A stretch of DNA of 64,000 nucleotides from a virus: positions 1 through 64,000 of the IMG/VR virus record IMGVR_UViG_3300021964_000047; one strand, written 5' to 3'. The position numbers and the translations under genes were made by a program. Every line of letters starts with the position of its first letter. Position 1 is the first letter of the stretch. This document shows, one piece after another, positions 19,659-26,941 of the stretch. A model generated the notes under the pieces. That model was not told the origin of the DNA. It ran no database searches and was given only the letters and a program-made list of their open reading frames with translations.

Positions 19659-20849
19659 ATGACATTTCAAACATTGGACGACAAACGAGACTGTAAAGGA
19701 GTATTCTACAACGGAGATTTTTATTTTGATAAATTGCCTCGCAATCTAGATCTTACATGGTCTTGGTCAGAACATTTGGAGGATTATAATGTCGACTTCG
19801 CAGAACTTTGGGTTAATGGACAGAGCATTGATAATTGCGCTCCTGATCATCTTGTTGATCGTTATGTATTTCGAAAGCGACGGTTGGAAGCACACGTTAA
19901 GGCGATTGTTGGATCGAAAATCAACTTGGATGATAATTGCATTTATGACTTGGTGCCTCGGCATATTCTGCGGCATTATTATCAGTTAAGAAACGAAATC
20001 ACCGAATGGGTCGTTGCAAACAATCCAAAACCAAAGAATTACTCTTTCCTCGTCGAAACACAGTCGACCATCAATAAAATAAGACAGCAGGAATTGCGAA
20101 TAGATTGGGATAATCACAATCTTTTGTTCCTCCAAGACCCAAAGGCAAGATCACTCTACAAACGATTTGCAAAGCAAAAATCTGCTGTTATTTACAATCT
20201 TTTTGGCACAATCACGGGTCGTTTGACCACAACCCAAGACTCATTTCCAATTATGAATCTTAAATCAGAACATCGCAAAATTGTGATGCCACGAAACGAT
20301 CTCTTTGTCGAATTGGACTTCAATGCTGCCGAGATCCGCACGCTTCTGGCTCTTGCCGGCTTGGACCAACCACAGGACGATATTCACAAGTTCAACATCG
20401 AGCAAGTGTTTAAGACCCCGATGAGCAGGGACAATGCGAAGCGACGATTCTTTGCTTGGCTTTATAATCCCGACTCAAAGGACGAGGAACTAAAAAATTA
20501 TTATAATAAAGAAAAAATACTTGACAAGTATTATAAAACAGGTTATATTAATACTATCTTTGGAAGAAAAATAGAATGTGATTCATTTCATGCTTTAAAT
20601 TATCTTCTTCAGAGCACCTCATCGGATAACTGTATGGATAGAGCAAACAAAATAATGAAAATGCTGTCTGGTCGTAAGTCAACAATCGCTTTCTGTCTTC
20701 ACGATTGCGTTGTTCTCGACTTCTCGAATCAAGACGCTCATTTGTTGCCTCAAATCAAGCAGGTATTCGAGCAAACTCGTCTTGGTAAGTTCAAAATTAA
20801 CCTAAAAGCAGGTAAAACTTATGGATTATTGGAGGATTTCTCATGGTAG
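19659..20849 (+). CDS. Minimal family A DNA polymerase (palm/fingers)
   Basis: A 396-residue protein resembling the polymerase domain of Pol I. Motif A is LDFNAAEIR (about 218-226; the catalytic Asp is present). Motif B is RDNAKRRFFAWLY (about 256-268), keeping the Arg, Lys, Phe and Tyr spacing of the fingers helix. Motif C is HDC (about 348-350) instead of the usual HDE. The NLFGTITGRLTT segment before motif A is also typical. No 3'-5' exonuclease domain is visible and the A-to-C distance is short. The phage also encodes a DnaE-type polymerase, so this enzyme may serve repair, gap filling or primer removal with the flap nuclease at 27459. Confidence 0.8.
   Translation: MTFQTLDDKRDCKGVFYNGDFYFDKLPRNLDLTWSWSEHLEDYNVDFAELWVNGQSIDNCAPDHLVDRYVFRKRRLEAHVKAIVGSKINLDDNCIYDLVPRHILRHYYQLRNEITEWVVANNPKPKNYSFLVETQSTINKIRQQELRIDWDNHNLLFLQDPKARSLYKRFAKQKSAVIYNLFGTITGRLTTTQDSFPIMNLKSEHRKIVMPRNDLFVELDFNAAEIRTLLALAGLDQPQDDIHKFNIEQVFKTPMSRDNAKRRFFAWLYNPDSKDEELKNYYNKEKILDKYYKTGYINTIFGRKIECDSFHALNYLLQSTSSDNCMDRANKIMKMLSGRKSTIAFCLHDCVVLDFSNQDAHLLPQIKQVFEQTRLGKFKINLKAGKTYGLLEDFSW
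20521..20549 (+). promoter_or_regulatory. Possible intragenic sigma70-type promoter
   Basis: TTGACA, a 17-nt spacer and TATATT lie within an AT-rich part of the polymerase gene, about 300 nt before the FtsZ-like gene. The match could be chance in AT-rich coding sequence. Confidence 0.35.
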
Positions 20850-21640
20850 TGATTGGTCTTGGTAAAGCAGGCTGCTCAATAGCCGAAATGTTTAAATTTT
20901 ATGATAATTACAAAGTTTTGACCTATGATGGAGGAAAGAATGTACCCCTTAATGAATCTTCAGAAGGATACGAAAATGAATTTCCAAATAAAAAAGAACT
21001 TGCAAAGATCAAAGGAGAAACTATCTGGTTTTTTGTTTGCGGCGCAGGAAAGGTTGCTGGGGCAACTCTACGATTACTTGAACAAATCAGAGAAAACAAA
21101 ATAAATATTGTTTATATCGTACCTGATGTTTCAATTTCATCAGATTTGGCCAAGAAGCGTAACAAAGTAAGCATGGGGGTGCTTCAAGAATACGCTAGAT
21201 CTGGTTTATTCGAGGCAATTTATCTTGTTTCTAATAATTCTCTTCAAGAAATCGTTGGAGAAGCCCCGCTGGCCTCTTATTACTCAAAAATGAACGAATT
21301 AATCTTTAATTGTGTTCATTCAATGAATGTTTTCGCTCATACCGACCCTGTCTTCGGACAATTGCATGAGCCAAAAGAAATCTCAAGAATCAGAACCTTC
21401 TCATTCTCCGAGACCAATAAAAAAGAAAAAAAGTTATTTTTTCCACTTGACAATATAACCGAAACATGTTATATTAATAATATCAAAAAGAGCGAGATTG
21501 AAAATAATTCAAATCTTATCTCTGAGATAAAAAACAGACTAGATGATGATGTTATTTCTTCATTTACTGTTTACCAATCCCCTTACGAGCATTCTTATGC
21601 TTATGGGATTCACTACACTCATTTCATTCAGGAGGTATAA
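20843..21640 (+). CDS. Tubulin/FtsZ-like protein
   Basis: A 265-residue protein whose landmarks follow the FtsZ/tubulin GTPase domain in order. The N-terminal strand-loop is VVIGLGKAGCSIAEMF. The glycine signature is degenerate, FVCGAGKVAGATLRLL (about 65-80), where FtsZ has GGGTGTG. A strand plus IVPDVSISSDLAKKRNKVSMG leads into an amphipathic helix, and IYLVSNNSLQEIV sits at the usual position. Phage tubulins such as PhuZ form filaments that position DNA or replication centres. The altered signature and lack of a clear T7 catalytic loop raise doubt about GTP hydrolysis. The ATG overlaps the polymerase stop and has GGAGGA, so the two genes are coupled. Confidence 0.6.
   Translation: MVVIGLGKAGCSIAEMFKFYDNYKVLTYDGGKNVPLNESSEGYENEFPNKKELAKIKGETIWFFVCGAGKVAGATLRLLEQIRENKINIVYIVPDVSISSDLAKKRNKVSMGVLQEYARSGLFEAIYLVSNNSLQEIVGEAPLASYYSKMNELIFNCVHSMNVFAHTDPVFGQLHEPKEISRIRTFSFSETNKKEKKLFFPLDNITETCYINNIKKSEIENNSNLISEIKNRLDDDVISSFTVYQSPYEHSYAYGIHYTHFIQEV
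21447..21475 (+). promoter_or_regulatory. Possible intragenic sigma70-type promoter
   Basis: TTGACA (21447-21452), 17 nt, then TATATT (21470-21475) with an extended TGT, inside the FtsZ-like gene and about 165 nt before the gene at 21640. The match is as good as the intergenic promoters, so it may drive 21640 separately. Confidence 0.45.
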
Positions 21641-21891
21641 TGAATAATTACGTAGTTTACACTGGTACCTATACCAAGCAAGACGGAACTAACCGTACAA
21701 TGCAATTTGTCCGCACTCAGGACCTTCCAACGGATCTATTTGCTCCTTATGAGCGAAACCCTAAGCGAAAAATGCAAGAAGGCTATGAATTAGTCTTTGA
21801 TGTCCAGCGAATGGGTTTCCGAGCATTTAACTGGAATACCGTTCAAGGTGAAGTTGTCTCAAAAGAACAGAATATCGACTTCCCAGAATAA
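21640..21891 (+). CDS. Sm-like SH3 beta-barrel protein (WYL_2/DUF2693-like)
   Basis: An 83-residue protein. The pattern YTKQDGTNRTMQFVRT, a basic loop, YELVFDVQRMGFRAFNW and a final strand resembles the small Sm-like beta-barrel family seen in T4-like phages (PF10902 from memory). Nucleic acid binding is plausible but unproven. It starts at the last base of the FtsZ-like stop codon with GGAGG upstream. Confidence 0.6.
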   Translation: MNNYVVYTGTYTKQDGTNRTMQFVRTQDLPTDLFAPYERNPKRKMQEGYELVFDVQRMGFRAFNWNTVQGEVVSKEQNIDFPE

Positions 21892-21897
21892 GTCTGT

Positions 21898-21950
21898 GGG
21901 CGTGTTAGCCCCGAGTTCGGGAGATCTCGTAAAAAATCTCCCCTGTTTAA
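21898..21950 (+). terminator. Multi-hairpin region ending in a terminator
   Basis: Three possible stems occur in order: GGGC/GCCC (21898-21911), CCCG/CGGG (21910-21921) and GGGAGAT/ATCTCCC (21919-21942) followed by CTGTTT. The second and third share the GGG at 21919-21921, so they exclude each other. This would separate the polymerase operon from the ssb promoter that follows. An attenuator-like switch is possible but unproven. Confidence 0.55.
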
Positions 21951-21968
21951 AAAAAATACAAAAAACAC

Positions 21969-21997
21969 TTGACAAATGAGTCAAAATATGTTATAAT
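21969..21997 (+). promoter_or_regulatory. Sigma70-type promoter for ssb
   Basis: TTGACA, 17 nt, then TATAAT with extended TGT: a consensus promoter. Transcription would start near 22004 and give a leader of about 70 nt with its own hairpin. Confidence 0.88.
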
Positions 21998-22005
21998 TAT
22001 ATATG

Positions 22006-22028
22006 TTGAAAGTGATATTGGACTTTCA
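22006..22028 (+). promoter_or_regulatory. Leader hairpin in the ssb mRNA
   Basis: TGAAAGT and ACTTTCA can form a 7-bp stem with an 8-nt loop directly after the predicted transcription start, upstream of the ribosome site at about 22063-22067. T4 gp32 represses its own mRNA by binding a leader pseudoknot, so this stem is a candidate for similar autoregulation. The pseudoknot itself is not evident. Confidence 0.45.
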
Positions 22029-22076
22029 GCGTTAGGGTAGATCCCCACAATGATTAACTAATAAGGAGATAAAATC

Positions 22077-22844
22077 ATGGCTATTGATCTAGACGCAATG
22101 CGAGCAAAACTCGAGCAATCAAAGAATGGAGGTAAGAAGAAAACATCAGACACTAAATGGCGACCTCAACAAGGCGACCAAACTATTCGTATCCTACCAA
22201 CAGCAGACGGCGATCCGTTCAAAGAATATTTCTTTCATTATAATGTTGGTAAAAACCCCGGACTTCTTTGTCCAAAAAAGAATCATGGCGGCGACTGTCC
22301 AATTTGTGACTTTGCTTCCAAGTTGTGGCGTGAAGGCGTCGACAACAATGATGAAGTAGCGAAGAAAGAAGCAAAGCAACTCTTTGCCCGAAATCGTTAT
22401 TATTCTCCAATCTTGGTCCGAGGCCAAGAAGAAGAAGGAGTTAAAGTATGGGCTTATGGTAAGCAAGCATATCAAACTCTTCTTGGATATGTTCTTGATC
22501 CAGATTATGGTGATGTAACAGATCCTGAAACAGGCACAGATATTGTTTTGAATTATGATGTTCCCGGAACCCCCGGCACATTTCCAAAGACAACTCTTAA
22601 ACCTCGTCGTCGTCCCTCCGTTTTATGTGACGATGCGGTAGCAGACTGTGCCGAACTTCTTGACTCGGTGCCTGATTTCTCTTCTCTTTTCGATGAGAAA
22701 ACAACTCAAGAATTGGAAACTATTTTGAGCGACTATCTCGCTGGCAATTCGAGTGCCTCCGATGATGATAGTGCTGGAGTTGAGAAGTATGCGTCTTCTG
22801 GCGACGCAGTTCTAGAAGCAATGCAACGACTTCAGGGTAAATAA
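22077..22844 (+). CDS. Single-stranded DNA-binding protein (T4 gp32-like)
   Basis: A 255-residue SSB. The zinc site is visible as H54, C65, C74 and C77 (HYN...CPKKN...CPIC), with spacings close to the T4 gp32 H-C-C-C site. The N-terminus is basic, as in gp32's cooperativity arm. The C-terminus (about 210-240) is Ser/Asp-rich and acidic, the region that binds partner proteins in this family. UvsX follows downstream, so SSB and recombinase are adjacent as a recombination module. Confidence 0.9.
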   Translation: MAIDLDAMRAKLEQSKNGGKKKTSDTKWRPQQGDQTIRILPTADGDPFKEYFFHYNVGKNPGLLCPKKNHGGDCPICDFASKLWREGVDNNDEVAKKEAKQLFARNRYYSPILVRGQEEEGVKVWAYGKQAYQTLLGYVLDPDYGDVTDPETGTDIVLNYDVPGTPGTFPKTTLKPRRRPSVLCDDAVADCAELLDSVPDFSSLFDEKTTQELETILSDYLAGNSSASDDDSAGVEKYASSGDAVLEAMQRLQGK

Positions 22845-22908
22845 CAAAGTCCAGTGAGCAATCGCTCCCCGCAGGGAAGGCACGGGGTTACAGGTGTCTT
22901 TGTTTTTT
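22843..22908 (+). ncRNA. Structured RNA between ssb and uvsX
   Basis: An outer stem AACAAAG/CTTTGTT (22843-22849 with 22898-22904) encloses two hairpins: GAGC-AATC-GCTC (22856-22867) and CCCCG/CGGGG (22867-22887, sharing one base). A T-run follows. The fold resembles a three-way junction ending like a terminator. It could be a terminator or attenuator that lowers uvsX expression, a processed 3' end, or a small RNA. No known class is recognised. Confidence 0.45.
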
Positions 22909-22923
22909 CATTGGAGGCCCATA

Positions 22924-24033
22924 GTGGGAAAAGTTTTAAAAATGGCAAAAGCAGGTAAATTAGATCTGAACTCAATGAAGTCTCTGATCAACAAGACCAC
23001 GGGCATGAATGTAGCCCATAGTCTTGAAGAAGATAACCCAACGGCAGTAAAGGACTGGATCCCAACCGGTTCTCGTTGGTTAGACTCTATTATCTGTAAA
23101 GGCAAAATGGCAGGTATTCCCGTCGGAAAGGTAACTGAGATTGCTGGTCTTTCAGCCTCTGGTAAATCCTTTATGGCAACTCAAATCGCTGCCAATGCTC
23201 AGAAGAAAGGTATTCAAGTTGTTTATTTTGATGCTGAGTCGGCAATTGACCCTGATTTCCTTACCAGAGCAGGCGTTGATAATAGCGAGTTGCTTTACAT
23301 TCAGGCAGTTTCTGTTGAGAAAACTCTCAATCAAATCGAGACCCTAATGACCAATTATCCTGACACTCAGTTTTTGTTTATTTGGGACTCAATTGCTGCC
23401 ACAGCCTCCGAGAAAGATATTGAAGGCGATTTTAATCCACAATCGTCTATGGCTGTCAAGCCTCGTATCTTCTCAAAGGCATTTCCAAAGTTAACGATTC
23501 CTCTTGCGGATTCACAATCAACTTTGGTTCTCATCAATCAGCTTAAGCAAAACATTTCCTCAAATGTTGCTGAAATGATGACGACACCTTATATTGCTCC
23601 CGGCGGTAAGGCTATTGAGTATTTCTGTTCTCTGCGTATTTGGCTCACAAAACGTAAAGCAAAGGCTTCCTTTGTTGAGAACGAAAAAGGTGTCCGAATT
23701 GGCTCCGAGACCAAAATAAAAATTGAGAAATCTCGATTTGGTTCTTATGGTCGAACATGTACCTTCAAAATCTTATGGGGAGATGATGTCGGTATTCAGG
23801 ATGAGGAGTCATGGCTCGAGGCAATCAAGCTGTCAGGAACCGACAGACTTAAGCGAGCCGGTGCTTGGTATACCATTGTGGGCTCTGATGGTAAAGAATT
23901 CAAATTCCAAGCCTCTAAGTGGATTGAACAGCTTCAGGATGAAGCCTTCCGAGCTGTTGTGTATGATATCATGGACAAAGAAATCATTGAGAAATATGAT
24001 AACGATGGAAGTGATATTGATATCGGTGAATAA
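22924..24033 (+). CDS. uvsX: UvsX-type RecA-family recombinase
   Basis: A 369-residue strand-exchange protein. The GTG at 22924 is chosen because TTGGAGG lies 6 nt upstream; an upstream in-frame GTG at 22894 falls inside the structured intergenic RNA. Walker A is GLSASGKS (about 73-80). Walker B-like strand FLFIWDSIAAT and a loop with INQLKQNIS follow, as in RecA/UvsX. It would form filaments on DNA covered by the gp32-like SSB and start recombination-dependent replication. The C-terminus is acidic. A strong terminator follows. Confidence 0.92.
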   Translation: MGKVLKMAKAGKLDLNSMKSLINKTTGMNVAHSLEEDNPTAVKDWIPTGSRWLDSIICKGKMAGIPVGKVTEIAGLSASGKSFMATQIAANAQKKGIQVVYFDAESAIDPDFLTRAGVDNSELLYIQAVSVEKTLNQIETLMTNYPDTQFLFIWDSIAATASEKDIEGDFNPQSSMAVKPRIFSKAFPKLTIPLADSQSTLVLINQLKQNISSNVAEMMTTPYIAPGGKAIEYFCSLRIWLTKRKAKASFVENEKGVRIGSETKIKIEKSRFGSYGRTCTFKILWGDDVGIQDEESWLEAIKLSGTDRLKRAGAWYTIVGSDGKEFKFQASKWIEQLQDEAFRAVVYDIMDKEIIEKYDNDGSDIDIGE

Positions 24034-24058
24034 GTTTTTTCATCTTATTTCCTCCTTT

Positions 24059-24087
24059 GGCCGCTCCCTTCGGGGAGCGGTTTTTTG
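24059..24087 (+). terminator. Intrinsic terminator after uvsX
   Basis: A perfect 8-bp stem CCGCTCCC/GGGAGCGG with a stable TTCG tetraloop is followed by six T. It separates the recombination module from the late-type genes after it. Confidence 0.95.
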
Positions 24088-24115
24088 TTTATGGAGCATG
24101 ATTCATTGTTCAAGA

Positions 24116-24129
24116 ACTATTTAGTATAG
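24116..24129 (+). promoter_or_regulatory. Candidate late promoter motif
   Basis: ACTATTTAGTATAG follows a strong terminator and ends 8 nt before the ATG at 24138. It matches the recurring late-type motif. Confidence 0.45.
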
Positions 24130-24137
24130 GAGTTATT

Positions 24138-24476
24138 ATGGCGAAAACACTATGGCCGGCTGGATCAATTGTATACTTTGAGGGTTTCGAAGATATCCCT
24201 TATCGCCTCATTGATCGAGTGGTCGAGAACCATACTAAAATGATTCCGATTATTGATATTTTGACATTAGAAATAGAATGGACAAAATTTGATGAATTAG
24301 AATATTTAGATAAACCTGAAACCTATAAGGAGTATTACTATGCAGTCCGCAGAGAAAATTCAAAAACAATACGAAGACCTAAAAGAACTATTATTATCGA
24401 TAGAGGGGGATCTTCAAAAGAACTTGGAGAAGGGGAACAAAGCAGCAGGGACGAGAGCCCGAAAAGCACTTCGTGA
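24138..24476 (+). CDS. Uncharacterised protein overlapping the histone-like gene
   Basis: A 112-residue frame with AGGAG before its ATG. The first two thirds read as an ordinary acidic protein with a compact SH3-like look (AGSIVYFEGFEDIPYRLIDRV). The last 45 codons overlap the next gene in another frame and look like low-complexity shadow sequence (GGSSKELGEGEQSSRDES). The original protein may once have ended earlier. Function unknown. Confidence 0.55.
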   Translation: MAKTLWPAGSIVYFEGFEDIPYRLIDRVVENHTKMIPIIDILTLEIEWTKFDELEYLDKPETYKEYYYAVRRENSKTIRRPKRTIIIDRGGSSKELGEGEQSSRDESPKSTS

Positions 24477-24537
24477 AATCAAGAAAGAAGCCGCTGCCCT
24501 TGTTAAAGCAATGATTGAGCTTGAAAAACAAGAATAA
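24340..24537 (+). CDS. Histone H1-like (Hc1-type) small basic protein
   Basis: A 65-residue helical, basic protein. The KGNKAAGTRARKALREIKK segment (about 31-49) matches the signature I know from bacterial Hc1-like histones. The ATG has AAGGAG upstream, inside the previous gene. Such proteins bind and condense DNA. In a late transcript it could help compact phage DNA or be packaged with it. It overlaps the previous frame by 137 nt; of the two, this gene has the stronger family evidence. Confidence 0.75.
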   Translation: MQSAEKIQKQYEDLKELLLSIEGDLQKNLEKGNKAAGTRARKALREIKKEAAALVKAMIELEKQE

Positions 24538-24541
24538 TCAC

Positions 24542-24555
24542 ACTATTTACACTAA
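24542..24555 (+). promoter_or_regulatory. Candidate late promoter motif
   Basis: ACTATTTACACTAA lies 13 nt before the GTG at 24569 and 4 nt after the histone-like stop. It fits the late-type motif, with a weaker right half. Confidence 0.4.
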
Positions 24556-24568
24556 AAGGGCATAAATC

Positions 24569-24982
24569 GTGAGCAATAACTTTTATTACACAAATGGATT
24601 AGGGAATGTTGGGTCTTATCAAGCATCGGCAAAACCTTATTTGACTTCTTCTTTGACGGTTCCAGACAATACATCTGAACCTTTGGAGATTACATTTCCA
24701 AATGTGAGTAGGTTTGTTGTTATAACTAATACAGCAGAACCTTCTGCTCCAAGCAGACCAATAAGATTTGGTTTTTCTTCTGCTGGAGTCCAAGGTTCTG
24801 TTGATAACAACTATGTAGTTCTAGATAATGCCGAAACATTTGAGGCTGAATTTAGAGTGACAAGTGTGTTTCTTCTGTCTAACACTGCCCAAGAAGGATC
24901 TGCTTCCGTTATTGCCGGATTGACTGGAATACATCATAAGCACTTGCTTAATAATTGGTCTGGATCGATAGGAGTAGGATAA
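24569..24982 (+). CDS. Beta-rich virion protein, possible decoration/fibre component
   Basis: A 137-residue protein with a GTG start. It is Ser/Thr/Asn-rich with alternating strands (SRFVVITNTAEPSAPSRPI, then FRVTSVFLLSNTAQEGSASV), like small beta-sandwich virion proteins. No named family is recognised. Its stop overlaps the start of the larger structural gene downstream, so the two proteins probably work together on the particle surface. Confidence 0.6.
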   Translation: MSNNFYYTNGLGNVGSYQASAKPYLTSSLTVPDNTSEPLEITFPNVSRFVVITNTAEPSAPSRPIRFGFSSAGVQGSVDNNYVVLDNAETFEAEFRVTSVFLLSNTAQEGSASVIAGLTGIHHKHLLNNWSGSIGVG

Positions 24983-26529
24983 TGGGATTTAATGATTTAA
25001 GAAAAAAGATTGCTTCTGTAACACCCAACGGCGGACAAGCAGTTGAGATTAAAAGCCCTTTGTCTACTTTCGGTGAACTTACAATTACCGATATGACGCC
25101 CATAGCACAGGGCGATTTTGTTTATGACAACATAAATACACAGATTTTCACAACTTCTTCGTATGGTACTGGAACATCTGTCGCCGTATCTTCTGGTATG
25201 TGCAATTTGGATTCTGGAACAGATGCTTCTGGTTCTGCAACAGTACAATTGCGAAGAGGCTTGAAGTATCGCTCTGGACAAGGTGCTCTTATGAGAGGTA
25301 CTGCCTTGTTTGATGAGCCAGATGCTGGTCATGCTCAATTTATTGGTTTTGGTAATGCTGAATGTGGTTATTTTATCGGCTATTTCGGAAACAACTTTGG
25401 TGTCCTTCATCAGCCAAAGAATCGCCGCGAGATTAGAAAACTCACAGTAACGACAGCAACCGCAACAGGAAATGTAACAGTCACTTTGGATGGCAATGCT
25501 GTAACAGTCCCAGTGAATGCTACAAGCACCAATCAACTTGCTTATCAATTATTTAAACATGATTATAGACAAGTTGCTGGTGGAGGCTTCCTTGTTGATA
25601 TAATTGGCTCAGATGTTTACTTTATAACTGCTCGCTCAAGGCAAACCACCGGTGGCTTTAGTGCTACATTTGGCGGTTCTCCGATAGGGACATTTTCGGT
25701 AGTCCAACCAGCAATTGTAACAGCACCAGATTTTATACCATCTGGATCTTTCAATATAGATAGATTAGATGGAACTGGTCCAAGCCAAATGACTTTGGAC
25801 CCCACAAAGGGAAATGTTTTCCAAATCGGATTCCAATATCTTGGCTTTGGTAATGCTAAATTTTATGTCGAGAACCCTCAATCGGGACATATGCAATTGT
25901 TTCATGAAATACAGAATGCTAATAATAGAACAACTCCTGTACTTGTCAATCCTAATGTCTCTATTTTGGCGACATCTGCCAACATTGGAGGCACAACATC
26001 AAAAAGATTAAAGTCTGCTTCTCTCGCTGCTTTTAATGAGGGTAAAGAAAGAAAACTAGATCCGAAGTATGCTAGAACATTTGACATCCCTGCCGGAACA
26101 GAAGCAACTTATGTTCCGCTAGCCATATTTAAAACAAACAGAGTCTTTAGTGATCAAAGTTGTTTCGGAGAACTTGATTTTTTAAAAGCATCTATTGCCA
26201 ATAATACCGCCTCGTCATCACCAAAATCTATTATTGTGGCTTTTTTCCTGAATGCTACTGTAACTGGTGATGTTAATTTTGAAGAGGTACTGGCAGGTGA
26301 ATCTATTGTATCTTATGCAACAACAGACCCATCATCAGACACAATAGATAATATTGCTAATTTGGTACCTTTTTATACAATTACTTGCGGTGCTGGAACA
26401 TCTAATACACAAAATATCGCTAGTATGGAGTATACATTTGGAGCCGGTCAAACTGTTGTTGTGGCCTATAAAACATCGGGCAACATTACAGCAAGCACAT
26501 TCTCCTTAAACTGGTACGAACAACAATAA
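24982..26529 (+). CDS. Large beta-rich virion surface / fibre-like protein
   Basis: A 515-residue protein. The ATG at 24982 overlaps the previous TAA and has TAGGAG upstream. The middle carries FGNAECGYFIGYFGNNFGVLHQ and REIRKLTVTTATATGNVTVTL. This resembles a repeat-like beta domain I associate with fibre and surface proteins of phages and other large DNA viruses. No collagen repeat or catalytic site is visible. It may bind receptors or decorate the head. Confidence 0.6.
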   Translation: MGFNDLRKKIASVTPNGGQAVEIKSPLSTFGELTITDMTPIAQGDFVYDNINTQIFTTSSYGTGTSVAVSSGMCNLDSGTDASGSATVQLRRGLKYRSGQGALMRGTALFDEPDAGHAQFIGFGNAECGYFIGYFGNNFGVLHQPKNRREIRKLTVTTATATGNVTVTLDGNAVTVPVNATSTNQLAYQLFKHDYRQVAGGGFLVDIIGSDVYFITARSRQTTGGFSATFGGSPIGTFSVVQPAIVTAPDFIPSGSFNIDRLDGTGPSQMTLDPTKGNVFQIGFQYLGFGNAKFYVENPQSGHMQLFHEIQNANNRTTPVLVNPNVSILATSANIGGTTSKRLKSASLAAFNEGKERKLDPKYARTFDIPAGTEATYVPLAIFKTNRVFSDQSCFGELDFLKASIANNTASSSPKSIIVAFFLNATVTGDVNFEEVLAGESIVSYATTDPSSDTIDNIANLVPFYTITCGAGTSNTQNIASMEYTFGAGQTVVVAYKTSGNITASTFSLNWYEQQ

Positions 26530-26557
26530 AAAACAACTTTATTTCATTTTTCTTCCA

Positions 26558-26585
26558 ATGCCCCTTGACAACCGTCTTGGGGCAT
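26558..26585 (+). promoter_or_regulatory. Inverted repeat around a -35 box
   Basis: ATGCCCC (26558-26564) and GGGGCAT (26579-26585) flank the -35 hexamer, with a 14-nt centre. The same layout occurs at 27184-27213. It may be an operator for a repressor, or a hairpin in read-through RNA. Confidence 0.5.
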
Positions 26586-26593
26586 GTTATATT
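26565..26593 (+). promoter_or_regulatory. Sigma70-type promoter
   Basis: TTGACA, 17 nt, then TATATT with extended TGT, before the small secreted-protein gene at 26617. It is almost identical to the promoter at 27192-27220, including the surrounding inverted repeat. Confidence 0.85.
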
Positions 26594-26601
26594 ATATACA
26601 T

Positions 26602-26642
26602 CATTAGGAGGTAAAAATGATAAATAATAAATTTCAATCTTT
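26602..26642 (+). repeat. Direct repeat at gene start, copy 1
   Basis: About 40 nt, covering the ribosome site and the first nine codons, is nearly identical to 26901-26941, with one difference just before GGAGG. It marks a recent tandem gene duplication. Confidence 0.85.
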
Positions 26643-26871
26643 TATGTTGGCTACGATAGCATTGGCTTTGTGTATCTTGGCCGGAGATAAAATATATGAT
26701 ACCCTTGTACCAGAGGCTAGAGCAGGCTCTTATAGGTGGGCTTGTGGCCGCATTGACCATACAGGAGATACTCTACAGCGAATCTTAAATCAAGAAAACA
26801 TTATTCAAGTTTCTTTGGTACAAGATCCAAGTCCCGGATCTGCTGGTATTTTCGTGTGTACCGCTTCATAG
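26617..26871 (+). CDS. Small secreted/anchored Cys-containing protein, copy 1
   Basis: An 84-residue protein. Residues about 8-22 form a hydrophobic signal or anchor (FMLATIALALCILAG) followed by a polar domain ending PEARAG. A VxxA-type cleavage near ARA is possible. The mature part has two Cys (WACGR and FVCTAS) that could form a disulfide outside the cytoplasm. It is a paralogue of the next gene. Envelope modification or exclusion of other phages is possible; nothing shows it directly. Confidence 0.75.
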   Translation: MINNKFQSFMLATIALALCILAGDKIYDTLVPEARAGSYRWACGRIDHTGDTLQRILNQENIIQVSLVQDPSPGSAGIFVCTAS

Positions 26872-26900
26872 CAAGCAGTTCTTTACAAATTTCAATATCA

Positions 26901-26941
26901 TTCGGAGGTAAAAATGATAAATAATAAATTTCAATCTTTCA
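26901..26941 (+). repeat. Direct repeat at gene start, copy 2
   Basis: Second copy of the repeat at 26602-26642, again covering TCATT-GGAGG, the spacer and the first codons. Confidence 0.85.

Noticed and set aside
21892-21950. A tRNA or tRNA-like gene
   Set aside because: Several hairpins and a GTTCG-like loop exist, but no cloverleaf with acceptor stem and anticodon arm can be drawn. No tRNA was recognised anywhere in the window.
22894-22923. Ten extra N-terminal codons on UvsX from an upstream GTG
   Set aside because: This region is inside the structured intergenic RNA and has no ribosome site; GTG 22924 has TTGGAGG at correct spacing.
24997-25548. A 183-codon minus-strand open frame opposite the fibre-like gene
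   Set aside because: Its composition is unlike a normal protein (many Cys, Ser and Ile), no start signal is seen, and the + strand gene is well supported.
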